From NCBI GenBank assembly GCA_002698425.1, contig NZXU01000020.1:1-61945 (forward strand): a DNA stretch of 61,945 bases, written 5' to 3'. Positions within the stretch are counted from its first letter, which is position 1. The number at the start of each line of letters is the position of its first letter. A model generated the notes under the pieces. It made no database searches, was not told where the DNA came from, and was given only the letters and a program-made list of their open reading frames with translations. The stretch is from Ahrensia sp. GTDB taxonomy: Bacteria; Pseudomonadota; Alphaproteobacteria; Rhizobiales; Rhizobiaceae. A program made the position numbers and the translations under genes. Shown here piece after piece: positions 36,054 to 47,283 of this stretch.

Positions 36054-38240
36054 CTAGGGCCACCATCCCGTCAAAGCACCAATCCTGCGCCCGAGTTCTG
36101 GCGCCATGGACCGCACGTACGTCGCCGTCAAGTGGTGAGAATCTCGGTAGATCAGGATGTTCCCTTCGGCGGCTCGGCAATACTCGTCGCGACACAGCGC
36201 ATTACTCATGTCGATCACTTTCATCAGCGGGAAACGATTCGTGAGATCTGCAGCGGGATTGACGTCGTCGAGGACGAGCGCTCGTGGCATGCCACACGTC
36301 GTCGCGTCGCCGCCGTCGGCCAGACAGTCGCGAGGGAAGAAAGGTTCGCCGTTGCGGACCAGCCACGGTGTATCGCGCATGCCAAGCACCTTCACACCGC
36401 TTTCTGCGAACGCCTGCCAGATCGGCAGGTACACATCTGGCATGACGTCGCCGGGTTGCGTATCCCGTGGTCGTGTCACGGTGGTGAACACGAAATCTGG
36501 TCGGTCGGCGACGATCTCGCGCATGGCGGCTTGAACCCAATCAAAGCACTGCGGGTACGGCTCTCCTGACCCCGGAATACGGGGCGCTCGCTCTCCTGAT
36601 AGGGGGCAGCCCATCTTGAGATAGGTCACGACCTTGAAGCCGTACAGCCGGCCGAGCAGGTCCAGCGCAGTGATCCAGTGCTCGGCGTGCGAGCCGCCCG
36701 CCACCGCGATGGTGCGGGTCGCGGTTTTGGAACCAAAAGCGCACTCGCGCAGACTAGGGTCCGCGAAGTCGCTGATGCAGCTGTCGGCGGTGCTCTGCGG
36801 CAGGTCGTCCTTGGCCTCCAGGACCGTCTGCCGCATCGGCAGCTTGGGGACCTTGGCGTGGTCGATCAGCGCGCGTGCACCGGGGTAGTCGCGGGGCGAC
36901 AGCCCGGCCAGCTCCTCGCCGTTGGCGCGCTGGACCGCCACGTGCTCGCGCCAGGTGAACGACGCCGCCGTCAGCGCCACGCCCAACAGCGTCACCACCG
37001 AGCCCAACACGATGGTGGGCCTAAGCAGGCGCGTGCGCAGCGGTACGGCGGCCTTCGCCTTTTTGTCCGAGCTGGTCGCACGCAGCCGCAGCGGCACCTC
37101 GATGTAGCGGGTCGTCAGCCAGGCCAGCACCCCGGAGACCAGCAGGACGCCCGCGCCCTCGGCCAGGTTGGCCTGTGCATGTCCGCTGTAGGCGAGCCAG
37201 AAGATCAGCAGCGGCCAGTGCCACAGGTACAGCGAGTAGGCCATCGCGCCGAGGGAGACGAACGGCTTGGTGGCCAGGAGGCGGTTCGGCAGGGGCATCC
37301 GGCCGTCGGCGCGGGCGAGGTGCGGGTCGGCGGCACGGTTGGCGGCGCTCAGGATGAGCAGGATGGTCGCCCCGACCGGGACCAGCGCCCACGGTCCGGG
37401 GAACTCCGCGACGCCGTCGATGAACGCGCCACAAGACAGGATCGCGGCCAGTGCGAGCACCGAGACGAGGGTCCGCAGCCACATCGGCCACCGGACGTGC
37501 TGCACCAACGCCCCCGCCAGCGCCCCGAGCAATAACTCCCAGGCCCGGGCGAAGCTGTTGTAGTAGGCAGTGGTCTGGTCGGCCTGGTGCGCACCGATCG
37601 CGTACACGAATGAGGCGATGGTGAGCGCCGATAGCAGGACGATCAGAAGGACCCGCAGGTGCCTGCCCACGAGTAGGCGGCGCAGCAGGAAGCCGATGCC
37701 GAATACCAGCAGCAGGAATGCGAGGTAGAACTGCCCCTGCACCGACATCGACCAAATGTGCTGCAGCGGGCTGACCGCCTCGCTCGCGCGCAGGTAGTTC
37801 GCTGCCGTGCTCGACAGTTCCCAGTTCTGGTAATAGCCGAGGCTCGCGAGGCTCTGATCGGCGAACGTCTCCCACCGGGTCTCGGGCTGAACGAGGATCG
37901 TCAACCCCGCGGAGGCCGCGAGGACCACCACCAGCGCGGGAAGCAGGCGCCGGATCAGACGCCTGACCTCGGGCACGGGTGCCAGGGAGGCGGTCGACGT
38001 CAGGGCGGCGCGCAGCAGCCGGCCGCCGAAGAAGAAGCCGGACAACGCGAGGAACACGTCGACGCCACCGGAGACCCGGCCGAACCACACGTGGAACACC
38101 GCGACCAGCGCGATGGCGATGCCGCGCAGGCCGTCGAGGTCGTGGCGGTAGAACCCGGGAGCCCCAGTGCCCGTCAAGGCAGGGGCGGGGCGCCCGGAAT
38201 CGGTACGCGGCGCCGTCCGGGGCGGGGCGGAGGTCAGCAT
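36054..38240 (-). CDS. Acyltransferase-3/SGNH cell-envelope O-acyltransferase
   Basis: The 728-residue protein has an N-terminal acyltransferase-3 membrane domain of about ten helices (HDLDGLRGIAI, then VFHVW with the catalytic-type His) and a C-terminal extracellular SGNH hydrolase-like domain (AGGSHAEHW near the start, DSHHLTATY near the end). The layout matches OafA-type enzymes and mycobacterial Rv0111-like proteins, which acetylate envelope sugars or peptidoglycan. It is followed by no close partner; the ccsA gene lies 100 bases upstream of its start on the same strand but ends before it. Confidence 0.88.
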   Translation of the reverse strand: MLTSAPPRTAPRTDSGRPAPALTGTGAPGFYRHDLDGLRGIAIALVAVFHVWFGRVSGGVDVFLALSGFFFGGRLLRAALTSTASLAPVPEVRRLIRRLLPALVVVLAASAGLTILVQPETRWETFADQSLASLGYYQNWELSSTAANYLRASEAVSPLQHIWSMSVQGQFYLAFLLLVFGIGFLLRRLLVGRHLRVLLIVLLSALTIASFVYAIGAHQADQTTAYYNSFARAWELLLGALAGALVQHVRWPMWLRTLVSVLALAAILSCGAFIDGVAEFPGPWALVPVGATILLILSAANRAADPHLARADGRMPLPNRLLATKPFVSLGAMAYSLYLWHWPLLIFWLAYSGHAQANLAEGAGVLLVSGVLAWLTTRYIEVPLRLRATSSDKKAKAAVPLRTRLLRPTIVLGSVVTLLGVALTAASFTWREHVAVQRANGEELAGLSPRDYPGARALIDHAKVPKLPMRQTVLEAKDDLPQSTADSCISDFADPSLRECAFGSKTATRTIAVAGGSHAEHWITALDLLGRLYGFKVVTYLKMGCPLSGERAPRIPGSGEPYPQCFDWVQAAMREIVADRPDFVFTTVTRPRDTQPGDVMPDVYLPIWQAFAESGVKVLGMRDTPWLVRNGEPFFPRDCLADGGDATTCGMPRALVLDDVNPAADLTNRFPLMKVIDMSNALCRDEYCRAAEGNILIYRDSHHLTATYVRSMAPELGRRIGALTGWWP

Positions 38241-38343
38241 GGTCGTCGAGACGACACCACGGGAGTCATGAGTTCAGCCGCGGTCATGACGCGGCCAGAC
38301 GAAACTGGTGTGCCGGACACGTCCGCACCCTCTGGCCTCGACG

Positions 38344-39324
38344 TCAGCCCACCCCGGCGTAGGAGTGCAACCCAGCAATCACCAGATTGATGAAAAACAG
38401 GTTGAAGACCATCGCCACGAAGCCGGCCACGTTGATCCAAGCAGCCTTCCTGTCACGCCACCCCGCGGTGGAGCGGGCATGCAAGTAGGCCGCGTAGGCA
38501 ACCCATGCGATGAACGACACCGTCTCCTTGGGGTCCCAACCCCAGAAGCGTCCCCACGTCTCCTCGGCCCAGATCGCGCCGAAGATGACGCCAAACCCGA
38601 AAGTCGGGAACGCAAAGATCGTGGTGCGGTAGGCGATCCTGTCCAGAACTTGTGCATCGGGCAACCTGGACATGATGCCCGCGGCGTACCCGTTCCTCCC
38701 GTCGCCCCGCTGCTCGCTGTGGGTCGACGTCTTGGCCAGGAACAGAATGCTCGCCACTCCGGCGACAAGGAACACACCGGAGCCGAGGCTTACCACCGAC
38801 ACATGAATAGGCAACCAATACGACTGCAGCGCAGGCATCACGGGTGCGGCGTCGGCATACAGCCACTTGCCCGACACCGCGAGCAGAATCAACACCGGGA
38901 TCAGGACAAACACCCACAGCGCGCGAAACTGCGGGCGGCGCAACACGACTGCCGCGGCGATGAGGCCGCACAAGCAGGTCAAGTTGATGAACTCGTACAT
39001 GTTGCCCCAGGGGGCACGCGAGGTCGCCAAGCCGCGCAGGACAATGCACATCAGGAGTAAGACGGCACCCACGAAGACCACGGCTATTCCAGCACGCTCC
39101 ATACGTTCTGCCCGCGATCGCCGCGGCATCTCGGTGACGACGCCCGGGCTTGCGCTGTCGAGCGAGACCCCTACAGGTGCCATAGACCTCTCGAGTGTCC
39201 TTGTCCGACCGATCGCGAAAGTCGCTGCAAGAAGCAACAATGCAAGCGTCAGCACGCCCACCGCTGATGCGTACGCCCAGTCCGAATACAGCGCCAGAGA
39301 TTCCCGTGTGCCAACTACGTTCAC
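38344..39324 (-). CDS. ccsA: CcsA/ResC-type cytochrome c haem-delivery protein
   Basis: The 326-residue protein has about eight membrane segments. The haem-binding WWD-type motif is present as WGRFWGWDPKET, with His in YWLPIHVS, AYLHARS and AGLHSYAG. In system II cytochrome c maturation this protein works with ResB, CcdA and a TlpA-type thioredoxin. CcdA and several TlpA-like proteins are in the window, but no ResB was found. No clear CTAC-N11-GTAG site lies upstream, only a partial CTAT/GTAG element near 39355-39371. Confidence 0.88.
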   Translation of the reverse strand: MNVVGTRESLALYSDWAYASAVGVLTLALLLLAATFAIGRTRTLERSMAPVGVSLDSASPGVVTEMPRRSRAERMERAGIAVVFVGAVLLLMCIVLRGLATSRAPWGNMYEFINLTCLCGLIAAAVVLRRPQFRALWVFVLIPVLILLAVSGKWLYADAAPVMPALQSYWLPIHVSVVSLGSGVFLVAGVASILFLAKTSTHSEQRGDGRNGYAAGIMSRLPDAQVLDRIAYRTTIFAFPTFGFGVIFGAIWAEETWGRFWGWDPKETVSFIAWVAYAAYLHARSTAGWRDRKAAWINVAGFVAMVFNLFFINLVIAGLHSYAGVG

Positions 39325-39493
39325 GTCTGAGATCTCACGCTGCCGTTGAGGACTATCGGCGTAGCGTAGCCAGACCGCAACCTCGCTCGTCTGCCTCCGC
39401 TCGTCTCGCCTCCCTGCGATCGTCTCTGCGAGCGCGATGTCGATTTACGGTATTCGACCCAGTGTGCGGTCGGCTGCCGCGACCCGAAAACGT

Positions 39494-39988
39494 TCACGGC
39501 GTGCCCAGCCCGTCGCATGACGGAGGTTCGGGAGTGTCGAGGAGAAATCCGAATCCATTGAGCCGCATATCTGCTCGCAGCGATGGACTCGGTCGATTAG
39601 CTGATAGCCATGCCCTCAGCGCGTCGGCTTGTTGCTCCGGGGAGGCATCCGCCACGCCAGCGTCGTCGAGGATGAAGTAGCAGAGGGTTGCATCGCCGAA
39701 ACAACCGTTGATCATGCTTACGTCGGCGGTTGCCTTCACGTCGGCTGCCATGATGCGGAGTTCGAGGAGCGACCACTCGGGGTTTGAACCTGCACCTGGA
39801 CGCTGCCGCAACCACTCGTGGAATTCCTCGTGCAGCTCGGACGGCAGTGGATAACCGCTGCGGGACAGGGCTTTTACTACCACCAGAATGGCCATGCTCG
39901 GCTCACCAACGTGTAGCGCCGTGAGCGCCGTCACACGCTGCGCTTCCGTAAGGCAGGGTTCGGCGGCCTCCCACATCACCTCGGCCAT
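39494..39988 (-). CDS. Hypothetical acidic protein
   Basis: The protein has about 164 residues, is rich in Ala, Glu and Leu, without membrane segments or recognised motifs. The ATG at 39988 has GGGGAG eight bases upstream, better than the ATG at 40009. It lies between ctaD and ccsA on the same strand. Helical content is high; a regulatory or scaffold role is possible but unsupported. Confidence 0.6.
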   Translation of the reverse strand: MAEVMWEAAEPCLTEAQRVTALTALHVGEPSMAILVVVKALSRSGYPLPSELHEEFHEWLRQRPGAGSNPEWSLLELRIMAADVKATADVSMINGCFGDATLCYFILDDAGVADASPEQQADALRAWLSANRPSPSLRADMRLNGFGFLLDTPEPPSCDGLGTP

Positions 39989-40136
39989 CTCGAAGTCTCC
40001 CCGAATCATGTAGGCCTTTTAGGTGATTCACCGACCCGCTGCGGCCTCAACAGCGGCATGAGGCCGCGTCGGCCGTGACCGCGCATCAGGCTGGAATAGC
40101 GCGCGCCTTTGCATATCAGCATTGTGGCCGATCGGT

Positions 40137-41921
<1,785 letters not shown>

Positions 41922-41940
41922 CTACGGACTACATACGTAG
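41922..41940. promoter_or_regulatory. CTAC-N11-GTAG operator 1 of ctaD
   Basis: The site CTACGGACTACATACGTAG begins 40 bases upstream of the ctaD ATG. Confidence 0.72.
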
Positions 41941-41946
41941 GATATC

Positions 41947-41965
41947 CTACTGCGTAGGTTAGTAC
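41947..41965. promoter_or_regulatory. CTAC-N11-GTAC operator 2 of ctaD
   Basis: The site CTACTGCGTAGGTTAGTAC follows the first after six bases, giving a centre-to-centre distance of 25 bp, suitable for cooperative binding of two dimers. Confidence 0.7.
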
Positions 41966-42188
41966 TAGCTTGTGTAGTTGGAAGTGCTGGACCAATCAGT
42001 GAGCCACATCGCCCGGTGACGGGCGTCCTGCCGGGGCGGGTGCCGAGCCAGCACTCGCATCCGCTCCGGCCCAGCCCCTTCGAGCCGACCTCCGGTGCGT
42101 TAGGGAGGTGCCAGTCTCGCGGCGGCGGGGAGCTGTATTGAGGTGTCACGAACGACGTCCGAGCCTGAAGGTCGTCCGTAATCTGGTT

Positions 42189-42207
42189 CTACTACGTACG
42201 TACTTAG
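42189..42207. promoter_or_regulatory. Degenerate CTAC-N11-TTAG site before the M23 gene
   Basis: CTACTACGTACGTACTTAG has an intact left half and a damaged right half; a GTAG follows at 42212. It lies about 190 bases upstream of the M23 peptidase start. The rest of 41966-42392 shows no gene. Confidence 0.4.
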
Positions 42208-42392
42208 CAAAGTAGCTCCTCACGTTGTTGCGTGCGTTACTGATTAAACAGATTGCGTCCCAACCCATTAAGTAACGTGTGATGTCAGGCGGGGGCGTTC
42301 ATCGGCTTCGCGGGCTTGCCCAATAGCCGGTGTTGGGTTAGCGTCTCGCCAACCAGATAACGAATCGGTAACGGCAAAGGATCGACTTCGAA

Positions 42393-43412
42393 GTGGTGCA
42401 CCACCGACTCGCGCGACCAGACGCGCCGGCCGATCGTGGGGCCACCGACGTCACCGAGATCATCGCCTTCGGCGAGTTCGGCGCGTTGCTAAATATGGCC
42501 AGTTGTCGCAGCGATCCGTTCGCCACCGACTTCGAGGTGTTGAGCGCACCGGAACTCGACGACCTCAACGACTTGGCCGATGAGTCGCCACGGCTGCTGC
42601 TCCCACCGAAAGGTGCCACGAAGGCAGCGCCACCGACCGTGCCGGCTCCCGTCGGCGGGGCACGCCTTAGGGAACGTCCACCGTCGTCTCGGGCGCAGTC
42701 GGGCGCTACCCTCCGCGCATCTGGCGGAGCGCATCGACGAACCCCCGCGGCCACCGGTGCGGCGCACAGCAGGTTGGTCATCACTGCTATCGCCGTCGGC
42801 GCGATCGGCGCCGCAGCGAACGCAGCGGTCGACGAAACCGAGGCGCAGCAGCCGGTGTTGGTCGCCGACACGGCGGCGTCCCCGATTGCCCTCCCCGACG
42901 CCTCGGGGATGCAGATCATCCCTGTGGCAAACGGTTTCGATGCTGGGATCCATCGACAGGAATTGGCCAACGGCGCGGCCTTCGCTCAGGAGCGGGCGCA
43001 GCGGGAGGCGCGACTTCGGCGCCCCCAGTTCACCTTCCCTGCCCGAGGCATCCTGACATCGGGCTTCGGAGCCCGGTGGTGCACCCTGCACGCCGGACTC
43101 GACATCGCCAACGCCGTCGGCACTCCGATCTACGCCGCATCCGATGGCGAGGTGATTGCCTCCGGTCCGACACCGGGTTTCGGCATGTGGGTCAAGATCC
43201 TAGCCGCGGACGGCACAGTTACGCTCTACGGTCACATCGACACCACGATGGTGCACACGGGCCAGCGGGTGATGGCCGGCGACCAGATCGCCACCATGGG
43301 CAACCGAGGCAATTCGACCGGACCGCACCTGCACTTCGAGGTGCACCGCAACGGATCGGACAAGACCGACCCGATGGCGTGGTTGGGGGAACGGGGCGTA
43401 CCTAACGGCTAG
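42393..43412 (+). CDS. M23-family peptidoglycan endopeptidase
   Basis: The protein has about 339 residues. A poorly structured N-terminal region and a membrane anchor (about 128-150) precede a short helix and the LytM/M23 domain. The zinc-binding residues are seen in HAGLD (His233 and Asp237) and in GPHLHFE (His312, His314). It resembles M. tuberculosis Rv0950c in the domain. M23 enzymes cut peptide cross-links in the wall. The start is uncertain because no good ribosome site is near 42393. Confidence 0.82.
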   Translation: MVHHRLARPDAPADRGATDVTEIIAFGEFGALLNMASCRSDPFATDFEVLSAPELDDLNDLADESPRLLLPPKGATKAAPPTVPAPVGGARLRERPPSSRAQSGATLRASGGAHRRTPAATGAAHSRLVITAIAVGAIGAAANAAVDETEAQQPVLVADTAASPIALPDASGMQIIPVANGFDAGIHRQELANGAAFAQERAQREARLRRPQFTFPARGILTSGFGARWCTLHAGLDIANAVGTPIYAASDGEVIASGPTPGFGMWVKILAADGTVTLYGHIDTTMVHTGQRVMAGDQIATMGNRGNSTGPHLHFEVHRNGSDKTDPMAWLGERGVPNG

Positions 43413-43562
43413 GGCGGCTGCCTGCCGGCTACACAATGCGAGCACAGCCGTCTCACAAACACAACTCCCCGGGAGAGGCCGGGCGACCAGAGGCGGGAAG
43501 GCCCGGGCCTCGGGTGCGGGCAGCTCGTTCATGCATGCCCGCTGCTGAAAGCCACCAGCCTC

Positions 43563-43578
43563 CTACTGACGTCAGTAG
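43563..43578. promoter_or_regulatory. 16-bp perfect palindrome upstream of blaI copy 2
   Basis: CTACTGAC-GTCAGTAG has the same half-site as the CTAC family but an 8-bp instead of 11-bp inner spacing. A second partial element, CTACCTACTGACC, lies at 43667-43679, just before the ribosome site. Both are placed for autoregulation. The remainder of 43413-43697 has no gene. Confidence 0.6.
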
Positions 43579-43697
43579 AATCACGTCGAGCCCGGCTGGC
43601 CGCCGCGCGATCACAGTCGGCGCCGTGCGCTCACTTCAGCGCCGGCACACCGATCGACACCGTAAGCTACCTACTGACCAATTCAGGAGGTTCGATC

Positions 43698-44084
43698 ATG
43701 GCTCGGGGACGTGGCTTCGGAGAACTCGAGGCGTCAATCATGGATCGCCTCTGGAATCGTGACCCCGACGCCGACACCACGGTCAGAGACATCTTCGACG
43801 AGTTGAGCACCGAACGCCACATCGCGTACACCACAGTGATGTCGACGATGGACAACTTGCACGGCAAGGGTTGGCTGTCGCGTGAACGCGACGGCAAGGC
43901 GTATCGCTACCGGCCGACCCTCACTCGCGAGGAGCACAGTGCACGACTCATGCTGGAGGCACTGAGCGGCGGCGGTCGATCGGAGGCAGTCCTGAGTCAT
44001 TTCGTGGCGCAGATCGACGCAGAGGAATCCGCCGACTTGCGTGCTGCGCTGCGGCGCCTGGCCCGCAAGTCAGGTCGCCAATGA
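43698..44084 (+). CDS. BlaI/MecI-family repressor, copy 2
   Basis: The 128-residue protein has the full BlaI pattern: RGFGELEASIMDRLW at the start, the recognition region IAYTTVMSTMDNLHGKG, the wing with YRYRP and a C-terminal dimerisation helix. AGGAGG stands eight bases before the ATG. BlaI dimers are released from DNA after cleavage induced by BlaR. It overlaps the following M56 protease gene by four bases. It is the more canonical of the two BlaI proteins and the best candidate to bind the CTAC palindromes. Confidence 0.92.
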   Translation: MARGRGFGELEASIMDRLWNRDPDADTTVRDIFDELSTERHIAYTTVMSTMDNLHGKGWLSRERDGKAYRYRPTLTREEHSARLMLEALSGGGRSEAVLSHFVAQIDAEESADLRAALRRLARKSGRQ

Positions 44085-45025
44085 CCGTCGCAGCGGCTTT
44101 GCTGCTCTACGTCGCGGCGGTCCTGGCGATCGCACCGAAGCTGCTGGTCCACATCACCGCCGACGGCGGGGCTCCGCGCCTGGCGATAGCCGCGTGGATC
44201 ACCGCTGTCGTGACGGTGCTCGGCTGCTCGGTTGCCGCCGTCGCGCTGCTGCTCATCGAGGCCGCCGGGCATTGGGACAGCCCCGACGCGGTGCTTGTCA
44301 CGTGCCTAGAACGTCTGCGCGCCATTCTCGTCGGCCACGCCGGGTGGCCGGCACGAATCGTCGCAACCCTCGCGGTGGCCATCGCGGTCGGGAGTCTGAT
44401 CGCCGTCGTCATTCGAATAGGCCGCGCTCTGGGCCGGATGCGCACCCACACCTTCGCGCACGCCGACGCCGTGCGCCTGGTGGGCCGGTCACACGGCAGC
44501 GACGTCGTGGTCATCGAGGCAACCGAGCCTGCGGCGTATTGCGTGGCGGGACGCCCACCGGCGATCGTGGTGACCTCCGCAGCTCTGGCCGCGCTCGATG
44601 AAAACCAACTAGCGGCCGTCGTCGCCCACGAGCGTGCTCACCTCGACGGCCGGCACGCCTACATCGTTGCCGCGGCGCGCGGTCTGACCGCCGCGCTGCC
44701 CACATGCGGGCTCTTCGCGAGCGCAGCCAGCCACATCAGTTCTCTGTTGGAGATGTGCGCCGACGATGCGGCCGCTCGTCGCCATGGCCGTCAGCCGCTG
44801 CTCGCGGGCTTGTTGACCCTCGCGGGTGCCACCGCCCCGGCTCACGGTCTGGCCGCCGCCGGTATCGCCGTGCTCGCCCGTGCCGAGCGGTTGTCGAAGC
44901 CACCACGACGGTTCTCCCGCATCCAGACCCAAGTCACGCTCAGCGGTGCAGTGGCGGCGATGGCCGCCACACCCTTGGCGATCGTCACGCTGTCGGTATC
45001 GGGCGTACTGATCTGCTTCGCGTGA
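44081..45025 (+). CDS. Short BlaR-type M56 membrane metalloprotease, copy 2
   Basis: The 314-residue protein has membrane segments near 1-20, 33-62, 92-115 and at the C-terminus, with the zinc motif His-Glu-Arg-Ala-His (183-187) in a cytosolic protease region. As in copy 1, the extracellular penicillin-binding sensor domain of classical BlaR1 is absent, so the inducing signal must be perceived otherwise (membrane state, metal, partner protein). It is coupled to blaI copy 2. Confidence 0.88.
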   Translation: MTVAAALLLYVAAVLAIAPKLLVHITADGGAPRLAIAAWITAVVTVLGCSVAAVALLLIEAAGHWDSPDAVLVTCLERLRAILVGHAGWPARIVATLAVAIAVGSLIAVVIRIGRALGRMRTHTFAHADAVRLVGRSHGSDVVVIEATEPAAYCVAGRPPAIVVTSAALAALDENQLAAVVAHERAHLDGRHAYIVAAARGLTAALPTCGLFASAASHISSLLEMCADDAAARRHGRQPLLAGLLTLAGATAPAHGLAAAGIAVLARAERLSKPPRRFSRIQTQVTLSGAVAAMAATPLAIVTLSVSGVLICFA

Positions 45026-45146
45026 GCGGCTCACCGCGCTTAAGAACTTCACGACATTCTTGGCGCATCCAAATACCGCGCTGCACGGCGTCGTTGCGCC
45101 GTGAATGCGGCTACGGCAGGGTCGTGGCGCTTCAGCGGCTGGCTGG

Positions 45147-45350
45147 CTAGAGGTGCGGGAGGCCGCCCATGCCCGGAAGGTGAGCGGCGGCCGGGTCGGC
45201 CACAAGCATGGCCAACACCGCCAAACCCAGGGCCAACAGTAGCGCCGTCGCGATCCATCGGCGGGCCAGTCGACCCGTCGGCCGCACGTGACGTTGGTGA
45301 GGCCAACTCGACCGCGGTCCGTGGCAGGACACGGCCAGTGCGCTCTTCAC
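45147..45350 (-). CDS. Small membrane protein next to operator
   Basis: The 67-residue protein has a basic N-terminus, one hydrophobic helix (about 32-52) and a short tail with His and Met (HLPGMGGLPHL). The GTG start lies ten bases from the CTAC-type site at 45360, suggesting a very short leader. The tail could bind copper; this is inference from composition only. Confidence 0.5.
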   Translation of the reverse strand: MKSALAVSCHGPRSSWPHQRHVRPTGRLARRWIATALLLALGLAVLAMLVADPAAAHLPGMGGLPHL

Positions 45351-45359
45351 ACCACCAAT

Positions 45360-45378
45360 CTACTATGTGACTACGTAT
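45360..45378. promoter_or_regulatory. Divergent CTAC-N11-GTAT operator
   Basis: CTACTATGTGACTACGTAT lies between a small leftward membrane-protein gene and the rightward DUF305-like lipoprotein gene. It is nearly the same as the ccdA/ldt site (CTACTAT...ACTACGTA). Confidence 0.72.
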
Positions 45379-45514
45379 GTGGCCATTGCTTCGCATTTTT
45401 GCGTTACGAGGTTCGGCGATGGGGTCACCCCTAAGGTGTAGGCGGCCTTCTGACCGGGCTTCGGCGGCAACGATGTCACCGTCGCTCCATGCAGGCGGCG
45501 ATGAAAGGGACCGC

Positions 45515-46153
45515 GTGCGCGACGATCTGAGAACGGGCACCGGGCGACCGGTCCGCGCGGCGTGGGTGGCACTCGCAGGTGTGACGATGATCGTCGTCGC
45601 GGGCTGCGGCGACACGGACCGTGTGTCGTCGCCGGGTCCTTCGAGCGCCGCGGGTGCCGTCGCCGACCAGCCGCACACTCGGTTCGACGTCTTGTTCGCT
45701 TTCGACATCATCGACCACAGCGGTCAAGCTGTTGTATTGAGCAATTCGACCACCGTCAAGCAAGGCATCGCACCCGAGATCCGTGACATCGCCAGACAAA
45801 TCAGCGTGAGCAGCACCACCTACGTCAACGAGCTGCAGGCGCTCCTCGTCGATTGGGGATTCACCTCCATGACCGGCGGGCCCCGTCCTGCGGCGGGCAC
45901 GCCCAACGTTCCAGTTGCGGCGGGTGAACATCCCCTCGCCGTCGACGCCGACGTCCGTCGCGTCACCAGCGCGACCGGGGCAGGTGCGGCGGGCCAGTAT
46001 CTGGAGTTGATGATCCGACAGCACCGTTTCACGATCTCGGCCGCGCGTGACCAGCTGGAAGCAGGGTCGAATCCCCGGGCGATGGCGATCGCGCGATCGC
46101 TCATCGAGAGCCAGCAACGCGAGATCTCCGTCATGGAGACCCTGCAGCCCTGA
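45515..46153 (+). CDS. DUF305-like lipoprotein lacking the HH pairs
   Basis: The lipoprotein of about 212 residues (Val-Ala-Gly-Cys, Cys31) has two helical repeats with the DUF305 form (ending with MIRQHRFTISAARDQL and ESQQREISVMETL). The double His motifs of the paralog at 19311 are replaced by single His, so any metal site differs. The GTG at 45515 fits the signal peptide length; the frame is open from 45377, which would place the operator inside the gene. Confidence 0.7.
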   Translation: MRDDLRTGTGRPVRAAWVALAGVTMIVVAGCGDTDRVSSPGPSSAAGAVADQPHTRFDVLFAFDIIDHSGQAVVLSNSTTVKQGIAPEIRDIARQISVSSTTYVNELQALLVDWGFTSMTGGPRPAAGTPNVPVAAGEHPLAVDADVRRVTSATGAGAAGQYLELMIRQHRFTISAARDQLEAGSNPRAMAIARSLIESQQREISVMETLQP

Positions 46154-46217
46154 CGATGTCGCTGCGGCGACCTGGGTCTGGCGTCGAATTGATGGCCGCC
46201 GCGTTGTCGTCACGGCG

Positions 46218-47213
46218 TCAGTCGTGCTCGTTGGCGGTGCGCGGCACGTCGGTCGGTGGCCGCCGCTGTTGGTGCAGTCCGCGCAGAAACGCGTTGTAGG
46301 CCGCCAGTTCCGCGTCGTCGCGCTCGACGTCGGCCTCTCTTTTCTTCGACTCCGACTCCTCGTCACGGCGCCATCGGATGGCGAAGATCACTGTGGTCAG
46401 CAGCGCCACGGGCTCGCCGTAGGACCACGCCAAGGCGCCGGCGACACCCTGGTCGGCGACGGGGTCGACGTTCCAGTCCGGCGGAGGTTGGGCGAAGGTC
46501 TCGGTGAGCGTCCGCGGTGCCATCATCAGGATGACGCCGATGAAGACGTGCAGTGGCATTTCGACGAAGATGTCGAAGAAGCGGCCCAGGTTGCTCTGCC
46601 GGACCGGCAAGGGACCGGTCGACAGGATCGGCAGGATGAACAACAGGCCGCTGGTGAGGAAGAACACCTGCAGTGTGACGTGTCCGGCCACGCTGGACGC
46701 CGCCGCGTCGAAGAGGTCGGAAAGGTACAGGCCGTAGTAGCTCAATAGGAACACCGGAATGGTGAAGCCGGGGTGCAGCACGATCCTGCTCGCCCGGCAG
46801 CGCAGTCCGCCCAGCGCGGCGATCACGACGTAGCGTCCGAGTCCACGATGGGGCGTGGACCTGAGGAGCAGCTGGCCTGGCGCACCCAGCACGAGCAGCG
46901 GCGGAACGAGGATCGACAGCGTGAGGTGCTGGAACATGAAAGCACTGAACAGTCGGTAGCCGTAGCCGTCGATGGCCAGGCCCGTCACCGCCGCCAAGGC
47001 GATACAGCCGGCCAGGAAGCTCGCCGTGCGCGTCCACGCCCATTGGCGGCCACGGGATCTGACGACTCGAACGGCAAGCAGGTACCACACCGCCAAAACA
47101 ATTGCCAATACCGGCAGTATCGGAACCGGCGGCGGTAACCAACCGAGCATCGCCCATAGCGACGGCGGTGAGGTGGGGATCACCACCTGACCGATCACGG
47201 GGCAGCCCACCAT
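46218..47213 (-). CDS. ctaG: CtaG-type cytochrome oxidase assembly protein
   Basis: The 331-residue protein has seven membrane segments of the caa3-oxidase CtaG family (FMFQHLTLSILVPPLLVLGAP, then FDAAASSVAGHVTLQ) and a charged C-terminal tail. CtaG helps put copper into the CuB site of subunit I. It follows the TlpA-like lipoprotein gene by 70 bases and probably shares its CTAC-type operator, so it would be co-expressed with ctaD and ctaE. It is similar to the C-terminal half of the CopD-CtaG fusion. Confidence 0.88.
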   Translation of the reverse strand: MVGCPVIGQVVIPTSPPSLWAMLGWLPPPVPILPVLAIVLAVWYLLAVRVVRSRGRQWAWTRTASFLAGCIALAAVTGLAIDGYGYRLFSAFMFQHLTLSILVPPLLVLGAPGQLLLRSTPHRGLGRYVVIAALGGLRCRASRIVLHPGFTIPVFLLSYYGLYLSDLFDAAASSVAGHVTLQVFFLTSGLLFILPILSTGPLPVRQSNLGRFFDIFVEMPLHVFIGVILMMAPRTLTETFAQPPPDWNVDPVADQGVAGALAWSYGEPVALLTTVIFAIRWRRDEESESKKREADVERDDAELAAYNAFLRGLHQQRRPPTDVPRTANEHD

Positions 47214-47283
47214 CGAGTCGCGGCGTTGCGCCCGAGTGTCGGCCGCGCCCCGCGGCGACGTGCAGCCGGGGCGGGGTCGCCGT

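Noticed and set aside
39340..39380. Possible CTAC-type operator upstream of ccsA
   Set aside because: The best match is CTAT-N9-GTAG, with the wrong spacing and one changed half-site.
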